This document shows positions 17,945 through 26,291 of a stretch of DNA of 64,000 nt, piece after piece. Source of the stretch: Croceitalea sp947503285 (GTDB taxonomy: Bacteria > Bacteroidota > Bacteroidia > Flavobacteriales > Flavobacteriaceae); assembly GCF_036985505.1 (NCBI RefSeq), contig NZ_BTGQ01000001.1:434001-498000 (forward strand), read 5' to 3'. The stretch's first letter is position 1; each line of letters opens with the position of its first letter. Below the pieces are notes generated by a model. That model saw nothing but the letters and a program-made list of their open reading frames with translations, had not been told where the DNA came from and searched no databases. Position numbers and translations under genes: made by a program.

Positions 17945-19248
17945 AGAAATGGATATACATAGTAGCACTTTCTTTTATTGTGGTCGGTTGCCTCGATGAA
18001 TTGGATATTGGCATTGGTTCCGCAAATAGGACCCAAGGCATTCTGATTGTCGAAGGCGGCATAACCAACGAGCTTAAGAACCATAGTGTCATATTGAGCC
18101 GCATAGACACCTTGGTAGATCTGGGTATTGATTCCATTTTCAACCCTTTTACACCAGTTCGTGATATCAATAGGGATTTGGTGCCCTATGAAGAAAATGC
18201 AACGGTTACCGTAACCGACGCCAATGGAACGGTTTTTGAATTTGAAGAAGGGAGCCCTGGTATTTATGAATCAAGAACACCATTTGCTGCCGAAATGGAT
18301 AACTCCTATCAATTAAATATCGTTACCGATGATGGTCGCGGGTTTTCTTCAGAACCCATGTCGGTTGAAGGTGTTTCTGAAATTGCGGATATCTATGCTG
18401 AAAAAACAATTAGTGGCACAGGTGCGGAAGGGGTTGGAATTTTCATTGATAACAATTCAATATCCGGTAACGTGCAAAACTTGAGGTTTACGTATGACGA
18501 GACTTTTAAGATCATCGCCCCTTTTTGGGCCGAAAAAGATTTTCTTCTTACCAATTACGATCCTTGTGCATTACCCGTGCCAACATATGATTTAGAAATC
18601 GTGGTCAGGGAACAAGAAGAACAGGTCTGCTTTGGAAACGAATCGTCGAACACCATTATACAGGCAGAGCAGAACAACCCGGAAAGTGATGGTATAGAAC
18701 GGTTTATGGTGCGATTTATAGGCCGGGAAAATTACATCCTCTCCCACAGGTACAGTATAGAGGTCACCCAAATGGTATCAGGCGCGGCTTCCTACGGTTT
18801 TTATGACCAGTTGAACAGTTTTAGTGAGACGGGTAATGTGTTCTCTCAGGTACAACCAGGTTTTTTGGAAGGTAACTTATCCGCTGATAATGGGGAACAG
18901 GGTACCATAATTGGTTTTTTTGATGTGGTATCGGTGTCTAAAAGACGTTTGTTTTTTAACTACTCCGATTTCTACCCAAATGAGCCATTACCACCTTACG
19001 TTTTCAATTGTGATGAAATTTCGGCCCCCGAATCACACACATCTTTTTGTTTTTCAGGGCCAGGTGGTAGAAATGATTGTCCGCAATCAGTCATTGAACG
19101 GGTGAACTTGGATCTGATATCTTATGTAAGGGCAAACGATGGTAATATTGGGGTCTGTCCGGGGCCACATGTATTTGTTTTCAGGCCCTGTGGTGACTGT
19201 ACGACATTGGGAAGTAATGAAATACCGGAATTTTGGATTGAGGAATGA
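17941..19248 (+). CDS. DUF4249 lipoprotein, copy 2
   Basis: This 435-residue protein starts at a GTG that overlaps the previous TGA. The SPII signal peptide ends IVVGC. It shares with copy 3 long identical stretches such as YDPCALPVPTYDLEIV and QVQPGFLEGN, and nearly identical length, so these two are the most recent duplicates. Extra cysteines (SFCFSG, NDCPQ, VCPG) and the terminal CGDCTTLGSN/PEFWIEE motif are shared with copies 3 and 4 and are likely disulfides. Predicted to be anchored at the outer membrane as a partner of the upstream receptor (inference). Confidence 0.87.
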   Translation: MKKWIYIVALSFIVVGCLDELDIGIGSANRTQGILIVEGGITNELKNHSVILSRIDTLVDLGIDSIFNPFTPVRDINRDLVPYEENATVTVTDANGTVFEFEEGSPGIYESRTPFAAEMDNSYQLNIVTDDGRGFSSEPMSVEGVSEIADIYAEKTISGTGAEGVGIFIDNNSISGNVQNLRFTYDETFKIIAPFWAEKDFLLTNYDPCALPVPTYDLEIVVREQEEQVCFGNESSNTIIQAEQNNPESDGIERFMVRFIGRENYILSHRYSIEVTQMVSGAASYGFYDQLNSFSETGNVFSQVQPGFLEGNLSADNGEQGTIIGFFDVVSVSKRRLFFNYSDFYPNEPLPPYVFNCDEISAPESHTSFCFSGPGGRNDCPQSVIERVNLDLISYVRANDGNIGVCPGPHVFVFRPCGDCTTLGSNEIPEFWIEE

Positions 19249-20552
19249 GAAGAATTGTCTTATATATCGTACTTGGTATACTTTTTTACAATTGTGTTGA
19301 TGAAGTGGACCTTGCCATTACAACTTCAGGCAATGACCCAGAGGATATTTTGATCGTGGAGGGTACATTGACCAATGAGCTCAAAAAGCATACGATAACA
19401 CTTAGCACGATCGATACCATATTAGACCTTCAAATTGATTCTGTATATACCCCTTTTACGCCACCCAGGGATATTGAAAGGGACCTGGTCAACTACGAGG
19501 AAAATGCCCAGGTAGTGGTCGTCGATGGAAATGGGGTGGAGTACGGTTTTGATGAAGTGGATCCTGGTATTTATGAATCATCTATCGCATTTGCCGCTCA
19601 GCTAGCTACGACATACCAATTATTGATAACGACATCCAATGGCAGAAGCTTTTCTTCAGAACCTATGCAAATTCAGGGGGTCGCCGAAATTGACGGTATT
19701 CATGCGGCGAAAACAACCAGTGATACCGGGGCAGAGGGTATCGGTATTTTTATAACCAACAATTCAGTAGACGGTAATAGCCAAAATTTAAGGTTCACTT
19801 ACAGTGAAACGTATAAGATCATTGCCCCTTTGTGGCGACCGCAAGAATTTAGGTTGACCAACTACGATCCGTGTGCCTTACCGGTACCCACCTATGATCT
19901 CGAAATCGTAGACCGCACCGAAGAACAACGCGTATGCTATGCCACAGAAGAATCGAATACGATCGTGCAAACACAATTATCCAACTTAAATGGTAGTGGA
20001 CTTGAAGATTTTATGGTGCGGTTTTTAGGGCGTTCCAATTTTGCGATATCACACCGGTATAGTATTGAGGTAGCCCAATTGGTCTCAAGTCCCGAGGCAT
20101 TCGGTTTTTATGAACAACTCGATAATTTTAGCCAATCCGATAATGTTTTTTCCCAAGTCCAACCTGGTTTTTTAGAAGGTAATATAACCGCGGATAATGG
20201 TAGGGAAGGGGCGGCAATCGGTTTTTTTGATGTGGCCTCCGTTTCTAAGACAAGGTTGTTTTTTAATTACAGTGATTTTTACCCAGATGAACCATTACCC
20301 CCGTTTCCATTCGATTGTGGGGTACATTCATCCCCTGAGTCACATGTCAGCTATTGTTTTATGGGTGAGTTTGTAAATGATTGTCCGCAGTCCATCATTG
20401 AAAGGATTGATTTAGGGGTAATTAGTTATGTTGACGTTAATAGTTTAAACCTTGGTACCTGTCCTGGGCCTTATCTTTACGTGGCAAGCGCTTGTGGTGA
20501 TTGCACACGAATAGGAACAAACGTGGTACCCGAATTTTGGATAGAAGAATGA
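19245..20552 (+). CDS. DUF4249 lipoprotein, copy 3
   Basis: This 435-residue protein has an ATG overlapping the previous stop (ATGA). The SPII signal peptide ends LFYNC. It is closely related to copy 2 throughout: ILIVEGTLTNELKKHTITLS, YDPCALPVPTYDLEIV, HRYSIEVAQLV, and the CGDCTRIGTN/PEFWIEE end. The differences are concentrated between conserved blocks, as expected for copies that have diverged in ligand preference (inference). It is translationally coupled on both sides. Confidence 0.87.
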   Translation: MRRIVLYIVLGILFYNCVDEVDLAITTSGNDPEDILIVEGTLTNELKKHTITLSTIDTILDLQIDSVYTPFTPPRDIERDLVNYEENAQVVVVDGNGVEYGFDEVDPGIYESSIAFAAQLATTYQLLITTSNGRSFSSEPMQIQGVAEIDGIHAAKTTSDTGAEGIGIFITNNSVDGNSQNLRFTYSETYKIIAPLWRPQEFRLTNYDPCALPVPTYDLEIVDRTEEQRVCYATEESNTIVQTQLSNLNGSGLEDFMVRFLGRSNFAISHRYSIEVAQLVSSPEAFGFYEQLDNFSQSDNVFSQVQPGFLEGNITADNGREGAAIGFFDVASVSKTRLFFNYSDFYPDEPLPPFPFDCGVHSSPESHVSYCFMGEFVNDCPQSIIERIDLGVISYVDVNSLNLGTCPGPYLYVASACGDCTRIGTNVVPEFWIEE

Positions 20553-21841
20553 GAAATTGTGTTTATATACTACTTGTACTATCCTTTTTTATTACGGGAT
20601 GTGTTGAAGAAATCGCTATTGCTACTGATTTACAGGCAGATATAGACATAACGGAAGTTTTGATAGTCGAGGCAACACTAACGGATGAATTGAAAAATCA
20701 AAAGGTTACCTTAAGTAGGGGGCAACAGTTTGGCAACGATAGTACCGCGGTTTTTGAGGTTGGGGCCACTGTTCAGGTTGATGATGATCTAGGAAACACC
20801 TTTAATTTTATAAGTGATGCGGTGGGCAACTATTTTTCTGAAGTGCCTTTTGCCGCTCAAACGGGAAGGTCATATCAATTGCGGATTTCTACGCCGGATG
20901 GTACCAATTATCAATCTGAATTGGTTTCCAGTGCTGGGGTCTCGATAATCGATAATATCTATGCAGAACGGGTAATTAGCGATAGTGGGGTTGATGGAAT
21001 GGCGATTTTCGTAGACAGTTCAAACCCCGATAATAATTTTAACAACTACAGGTATGTCTATGAGGAAACCTATAAAATAATTGCACCGAATTGGACATCG
21101 ACCGAATTTGAGATAATCAGGGAAGAAGTGGAATTTACCTTTGATGAGGTCAATCAAGAGTTTACCGAAATTCTATACCCCGATGTGAGATTGGTGCCTA
21201 GGCAACAAGAAGAACGGGTATGTTTTAATACGGTTGCGTCAAATGATATCATATTGTCAGATGGCCTTGTTTTGAACGAGGGTCGAACGGATGGGAATTT
21301 GGTGCGTTTTATCAATAGGAATGATCCCATTTTGTCGCATCGATACAGTATTTTAGTAAATCAGTTCGTACAATCCCCAGATGCCGCTAAATTTTACAAT
21401 ACCTTGCTCCAATTTTCCGAAAGCGAGAGTGTTTTCAGTGCTATTCAACCTGGTTTTATTGAAGGGAATATCGCAGCTGTGAACAATCCTGAAGCTTTGG
21501 TCATTGGTTATTTTGAAGTGGCCAGTATTGCAAGTAGAAGGCTGTTCTTTAATTATGAGGATTTTTTCCCAAATGAGGATTTACCCCCTTATTTTGATGG
21601 TTTGAACTGCGAAAGGGTATTTGCCCCGCCGCTGGGTAATCCTGAACGAGATGGGGTATTCACTATGGACGACTGTGGTGTTCCAAGGCCTTTGATCGAT
21701 TATATAAAGGCCGAGGAGATAGAATTTTTCTTGTCTTCAGGGCAAGGGCTCTGTGAAGGACCTTTTTTTGTAACACAAAGGCCTTGCGGTGATTGTACCG
21801 CATTAGGCAGTAATCGTATACCGGAATTTTGGACGGAATAA
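20549..21841 (+). CDS. DUF4249 lipoprotein, copy 4
   Basis: I choose the ATG at 20549, which overlaps the stop of copy 3 (ATGA), over an in-frame ATG 48 nt upstream inside copy 3. It gives a proper lipoprotein signal (MRNCVYILLVLSFFITGC) and 430 residues. Conserved blocks include VLIVEATLTDELKNQKVTLS, HRYSILVNQFV, QPGFIEGNIAA and CGDCTALGSN/PEFWTE. It lacks the YDPCALP block of copies 2 and 3 and has instead an acidic insertion (IIREEVEFTFDEVNQ). It is followed after 10 nt by the macroglobulin-like gene. Confidence 0.86.
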   Translation: MRNCVYILLVLSFFITGCVEEIAIATDLQADIDITEVLIVEATLTDELKNQKVTLSRGQQFGNDSTAVFEVGATVQVDDDLGNTFNFISDAVGNYFSEVPFAAQTGRSYQLRISTPDGTNYQSELVSSAGVSIIDNIYAERVISDSGVDGMAIFVDSSNPDNNFNNYRYVYEETYKIIAPNWTSTEFEIIREEVEFTFDEVNQEFTEILYPDVRLVPRQQEERVCFNTVASNDIILSDGLVLNEGRTDGNLVRFINRNDPILSHRYSILVNQFVQSPDAAKFYNTLLQFSESESVFSAIQPGFIEGNIAAVNNPEALVIGYFEVASIASRRLFFNYEDFFPNEDLPPYFDGLNCERVFAPPLGNPERDGVFTMDDCGVPRPLIDYIKAEEIEFFLSSGQGLCEGPFFVTQRPCGDCTALGSNRIPEFWTE

Positions 21842-21851
21842 AATAACACAT

Positions 21852-23621
21852 ATGAAAAAAATAGCAGCAGTACTGTTTCTCTTATTGGCCCTTTATGGAA
21901 ATTCACAATATGTAATTTCAGATGGTTCAGAACTCTTGGCATTACAACGTACCCCTTTAGAACGCGTTTTTATGCACCATACGGGAGCGGTATTGTTTCC
22001 GGGGGAATATTTAAATTATTCCATACATGTGATGAACGCGCAAAGTGGAAGAACCAGTACGATTAGTAAGATCGCGTATGTGTTATTGGTGGATAAAGAT
22101 GGCGATATCATGTTTGAACATAAGTTAAAACTTGAAAAGGGCATGGCTGAAGGTGACTTTTTTATTCCTTCAGAACTGAGATCTGGCAATTATAAATTGA
22201 TTGCCTATACGAATTGGATACGGAATGCAGGGATCGATCAATTTTTTCAAGATGATGTGGTCATTATTAATCCCTATTTGGCGAACCAATCCGAATTTTT
22301 GGGCCAAAATGGGGAACCCTCCAATATGGATGCCGATTTACGAACAATCGTATCAGATTCCGCAACTTTAGAACTACAGACCGATAAAGTGAATTATGGT
22401 ACAAGGGCATTGGTCAAATTAAGTTTAAAAAATTACAAATCGTATTTAGGGAATGGTACGTACCACATATCGGTATCCAAGAAAAACGACTTTACCAAGA
22501 AAGGGGCAAAACGTGCTGTTGTAGATGCGAGAAATGCACCAAAATTAAAGAAGGCGATTGACCAAAAAGTGGGCGATAGTATCTTCTTACCTGAACAACG
22601 TGGCGAATTAATATTTGGTAGGGTGTTTGACAAGGAAGATGGAAAACCCGTACCTAATATTACGACGGTCATAACCATGCCAGGTCAGGAGTTTTTATTG
22701 AAATTTGCAAATACCAATGAATCTGGTACGTTTTACAGCTATTTGCGCAAAGATTATAAGGTTCCAACGCCGATAGTGCAACCATTGAACGATAGCTTAT
22801 CCGTCGATCTGGTAATGGGTGCCAAAAACCCTCCTGAGCTGGAGTCATTGACGTTCAGGGCCTATAATTTTTCATCTGATTTTAAAGATTTGATTTTAGA
22901 ACGCAGTATTCAAAATCAAGTTGAGAATCAGTTTTTCAAGGCGAAACCAGACTCTATCCTTCTTAAAGACCCCATAGATTCTTTTGATGGTGGAATACCT
23001 GAAACAGTGCTTTTGGATGAGTATACACGTTTTCCGACCCTAGAGGAAACCTTGGTTGAAATTGTTGAAAACGTCGGTTTTAGAAGAAATTCCAAATATG
23101 GTCATTTTATAAGGGTAGCCCAAGACTTTGAGCGTTATGACGAAGATTTCAATTCTTTTCCATCCATAGTTTTGATTGACGGGGTATTTATTCCGAATCC
23201 AAAAACCATCAGGGATTTTGATGCCACTTTGATTGAGCGTATTCGTGTCGTTCGCGATCAGTTTCAAATGGGCGGAGGAATGTATCAAGGTATTGTTTCG
23301 ATTGAAACTTTTGATAATGATTTTTATGAGACCTATGAAGGAAAGAATATGTCAAGGTCAGATCTTAAACCTTTATTTCCTGTTAAGAATTATTTTAAGC
23401 AAAAATATGACGAGCCAAATAATGTGGGGCTAGATCGAATTCCAGATTATCGAAGGGTCTTATTCTGGCAGCCTAATATTGTGGTTGATGGTAACAATTA
23501 TGAATATGAGTTCTTTACTTCCGACCTATCAGGTGATTTTGAGATTGTTTTAGAAGGGTATACGACGTATGGTAAGCCAATTTCCTTGAAAAAGACAATT
23601 TCAGTCGGGTTGGAACCCTGA
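21852..23621 (+). CDS. Secreted macroglobulin-like protein with TonB-plug-like C-terminal module
   Basis: This 589-residue protein has a signal peptide ending around YGNSQ. Residues 30-125 (LERVFMHHTGAVLFPGEYLN, FIPSELRSGNYKLIAYTNWI) resemble the MG2 domain of bacterial alpha-2-macroglobulins. A carboxypeptidase-regulatory-like stretch (GRVFDKEDGKPVPNITTVI) follows near residue 255. Around 435-490, FPSIVLIDGVFIPNPKTI and TLIERIRVVRDQFQMGGG look like a TonB-receptor plug without any barrel. There is no thioester Cys-Gly-Glu-Gln. As the last gene of the receptor/DUF4249 operon it is probably a periplasmic or surface partner of the receptor. Function is unknown. Confidence 0.7.
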   Translation: MKKIAAVLFLLLALYGNSQYVISDGSELLALQRTPLERVFMHHTGAVLFPGEYLNYSIHVMNAQSGRTSTISKIAYVLLVDKDGDIMFEHKLKLEKGMAEGDFFIPSELRSGNYKLIAYTNWIRNAGIDQFFQDDVVIINPYLANQSEFLGQNGEPSNMDADLRTIVSDSATLELQTDKVNYGTRALVKLSLKNYKSYLGNGTYHISVSKKNDFTKKGAKRAVVDARNAPKLKKAIDQKVGDSIFLPEQRGELIFGRVFDKEDGKPVPNITTVITMPGQEFLLKFANTNESGTFYSYLRKDYKVPTPIVQPLNDSLSVDLVMGAKNPPELESLTFRAYNFSSDFKDLILERSIQNQVENQFFKAKPDSILLKDPIDSFDGGIPETVLLDEYTRFPTLEETLVEIVENVGFRRNSKYGHFIRVAQDFERYDEDFNSFPSIVLIDGVFIPNPKTIRDFDATLIERIRVVRDQFQMGGGMYQGIVSIETFDNDFYETYEGKNMSRSDLKPLFPVKNYFKQKYDEPNNVGLDRIPDYRRVLFWQPNIVVDGNNYEYEFFTSDLSGDFEIVLEGYTTYGKPISLKKTISVGLEP

Positions 23622-23662
23622 TTTAACCTTATAGATAATGGTTTAGAACACAATCACGAACT

Positions 23663-25198
23663 ATGCTCATTAAAGTCTTTGGTAGTGCCGTTTTCGGGGT
23701 GGAAGCCACTACTGTTACCGTTGAGGTCAATATTGATAAGGGAATTGGATACCATTTGGTAGGCCTGCCCGACAACGCCATTAAAGAAAGTAATTATCGT
23801 ATTGCCGCAGCACTTCAGAATAATGGTTATAAAATTCCCGGGAAGAAGATAACGATCAATATGGCACCGGCCGATCTTCGCAAAGAAGGTTCCGCCTATG
23901 ATTTGACTTTAGCTTTGGGCATTTTGGCGGCCTCCAATCAAATTAAATCCGAAGACATTGAGAAGTACTTGATTATGGGGGAGCTTTCATTGGATGGCAC
24001 GGTACAACCCATTAAAGGGGCCTTACCCATCGCCATAAAGGCCAAAGAAGAAGGTTATAAAGGGTTTATCTTACCAAAAGAAAATGCCAAAGAGGCCGCC
24101 ATAGTCAATGGTCTACAAGTCTATGGTGTTGATACTATAAAAGAGGTCATTGAGTTTTTTGATAAAGAAAAACCTTTAGAGCAAACCATCATTGATACCA
24201 GGGCCGAGTTTTACAAGAGTTTGGATTTCCCAGAATTTGATTTTTCTGATGTAAAGGGCCAAGAAAGTATCAAACGCTGTATGGAAATAGCCGCCGCCGG
24301 GGGACACAACATTATTCTGATAGGCCCTCCTGGTGCGGGTAAGACGATGTTGGCAAAACGGTTGCCATCAATTTTGCCGCCAATGACCTTGCATGAGGCT
24401 TTAGAGACTACCAAGATTCATAGTGTGGTTGGTAAAGTAAAAAATATGGGCTTAATGAGCCAACGCCCTTTTCGTTCTCCCCATCACACCATTTCAGATG
24501 TTGCCCTGGTCGGGGGTGGTGCCTATCCACAACCAGGTGAGATATCGCTTTCGCATAATGGGGTGTTGTTTCTAGATGAACTACCAGAATTTAAACGAGG
24601 GGTATTAGAAGTGATGCGACAGCCTTTAGAGGATCGGGAAGTGACCATCTCAAGAGCTCGATTTACAGTGACCTACCCTAGTAGTTTTATGTTGGTGGCC
24701 AGTATGAACCCGAGTCCTGGAGGGTATTTTAACGATCCAGACGCCCCTGTTACTTCTTCGCCAGCCGAAATGCAACGGTATCTAAGTAAAATCTCAGGGC
24801 CGTTGTTAGATCGAATTGACATCCATATCGAAGTGACCCCAGTACCTTTTGAAAAGCTTTCTGATGATAGAAAAGGCGAGGGGAGTGTTGAAATTCGTAA
24901 AAGGGTAACCGCTGCACGGGAAATACAAACTAATCGATTTGCAGCTTTTGAAAATATACACTACAATGCCCAAATGAGCACCAAACAGATAAGGACGTTC
25001 TGTGTTTTGGATACGGACTCCAAAGAGTTGCTTAAAAATGCGATGGAACGTTTAAATCTCTCTGCACGTGCTTACGATAGAATTCTAAAAGTAGCCCGTA
25101 CCATTGCCGACTTGGAAGGTGTCGTGTCAATTACGGGGAATCATATCAGCGAGGCCATTCAATATCGCTCTTTGGATCGCGAGGGTTGGTTGGGGTAG
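23663..25198 (+). CDS. comM: YifB/ComM family magnesium-chelatase-like AAA+ ATPase
   Basis: The 511-residue protein has the full family layout. It has an N-terminal Lon-protease-like ChlI domain (IDKGIGYHLVGLPDNAIKES, NMAPADLRKEGSAYDL) and a Mg-chelatase AAA+ core with Walker A GPPGAGKT (221-228). Walker B is in GVLFLDELPEF, and a C-terminal lid domain (LSARAYDRILKVARTIADL) follows. In Vibrio, ComM is a helicase that promotes branch migration during integration of transformed DNA. A similar recombination role is expected but untested here. It lies 41 nt downstream of the outer-membrane locus and is probably a separate unit. Confidence 0.92.
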   Translation: MLIKVFGSAVFGVEATTVTVEVNIDKGIGYHLVGLPDNAIKESNYRIAAALQNNGYKIPGKKITINMAPADLRKEGSAYDLTLALGILAASNQIKSEDIEKYLIMGELSLDGTVQPIKGALPIAIKAKEEGYKGFILPKENAKEAAIVNGLQVYGVDTIKEVIEFFDKEKPLEQTIIDTRAEFYKSLDFPEFDFSDVKGQESIKRCMEIAAAGGHNIILIGPPGAGKTMLAKRLPSILPPMTLHEALETTKIHSVVGKVKNMGLMSQRPFRSPHHTISDVALVGGGAYPQPGEISLSHNGVLFLDELPEFKRGVLEVMRQPLEDREVTISRARFTVTYPSSFMLVASMNPSPGGYFNDPDAPVTSSPAEMQRYLSKISGPLLDRIDIHIEVTPVPFEKLSDDRKGEGSVEIRKRVTAAREIQTNRFAAFENIHYNAQMSTKQIRTFCVLDTDSKELLKNAMERLNLSARAYDRILKVARTIADLEGVVSITGNHISEAIQYRSLDREGWLG

Positions 25199-25220
25199 GT
25201 TTCATCGCTTGTCTTGTGGT

Positions 25221-25242
25221 GTCAAACTGAGCGCAGTCGAAG
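25221..25242. repeat. Dispersed intergenic repeat (GAGCGCAGTCGA type)
   Basis: GTCAAACTGAGCGCAGTCGA plus AG lies in the convergent gap between comM and the YdjM-type gene. Related sequences occur at about 28171-28231 and 43178-43262 in this window. I recall this GAGCGCAGTCGA-like element as a common short intergenic repeat of Flavobacteriia (memory, not a search). Confidence 0.5.
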
Positions 25243-25284
25243 TAACTTTTAAATTTAGAATTTCGTATTTGTAGCAAACATACT

Positions 25285-26286
25285 TTAGTTTCCTTTAATT
25301 CGCTCCCATAAAGCGAAAATCAACTTTTTGCCATCCTCACGAAATTTGGGTACTTCATTTACTTCAAGTCCGTTTTCGGTCTCTTTAAGTTCGTACGAAA
25401 AGGCAAACTGTTCCTCATTGGGGTCTAAACTTAATAGCCCAAACCGTAAATCGTTAAAAAAGATATTATCGCCTTTTTTAGTCATGGCGTACCAGCCTTC
25501 GGTAATTGTGATAAGTCGCTGTATCTTATCCTCATATTTGAGAACTTCCAATACATGATGGTTCTTTGGAATTTGTCGATATGATATCGGTTTGGAATCA
25601 AAAAGGGAATACGTTCCTATTAAATAAGACTCTTCCAGTTCAACATTTGCCATCCAAAGCATGGTATTGAAAGGGGAGGGCCTGGTATCGATTTCGCGAT
25701 AGGCAATACCTTGTTCCTCTAGGGCGGTTACGAATTCTTGATAGGCAAAGCCTTTTAAAAGTAATCCTATCGCCAGATATAGGGTACTGAGCAGCAGTCC
25801 CAATTTATTGAACCGTTTTCTTTTTTTACTGCCCTTGGCGTGCCGCATGGCCAATATCAAAAGCACTAAAAAGGGTAAGGTGTACAATGGGTCTATCACA
25901 AAAATGGATTGAAAGGCCAATCGTATTTTAAGTGGCCAAAACAATTGCGTGCCCCAAGTGGTAAAAGCATCCAATAGGGGATGTGTGAAGAGTCCCCAAA
26001 AGAATAGCCATGACCAATCTTTCCAAGTGGCTTTTTGTTTTTTATAAAGTAGCCAAACCAGCCAACCAAAGATGGGTGCACCTAGTATCGCAAAGAAGAT
26101 GGAATGGCTAAATCCACGGTGAATCTCAATAGCCGATACGGTATCAGTGAAAAAATTGGCCATGACGTCCAAATCAGGAATGGTACCCGCTACGGCACCC
26201 CAAAACATGGCTTTGTTCCCTACTTTTTTACCTAAAACGGCCTCACCAGCGGCAGCACCTAGTACTATTTGGGTCAACGAGTCCAA
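25285..26286 (-). CDS. Membrane-bound metal-dependent hydrolase (YdjM/DUF457 family)
   Basis: This 333-residue protein begins MDSLTQIVLGAAAGEAVLG, the canonical start of the YdjM family. The start codon is a TTG at 26284-26286 with no usable in-frame ATG nearby, so I accept the TTG. Conserved metal-site motifs include TIPDLDV, HRGFSHSIFF and HPLLDAFTTWGTQLFWP, between four to five hydrophobic helices. A soluble C-terminal part (about 190-333) is extracytoplasmic or cytoplasmic. The family is annotated as hydrolase but its substrate is unknown; in B. subtilis a relative (YfhP) has a regulatory role. It lies 5 nt downstream of the amidohydrolase gene. Confidence 0.85.
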   Translation of the reverse strand: MDSLTQIVLGAAAGEAVLGKKVGNKAMFWGAVAGTIPDLDVMANFFTDTVSAIEIHRGFSHSIFFAILGAPIFGWLVWLLYKKQKATWKDWSWLFFWGLFTHPLLDAFTTWGTQLFWPLKIRLAFQSIFVIDPLYTLPFLVLLILAMRHAKGSKKRKRFNKLGLLLSTLYLAIGLLLKGFAYQEFVTALEEQGIAYREIDTRPSPFNTMLWMANVELEESYLIGTYSLFDSKPISYRQIPKNHHVLEVLKYEDKIQRLITITEGWYAMTKKGDNIFFNDLRFGLLSLDPNEEQFAFSYELKETENGLEVNEVPKFREDGKKLIFALWERIKGN

Positions 26287-26291
26287 TCCTT

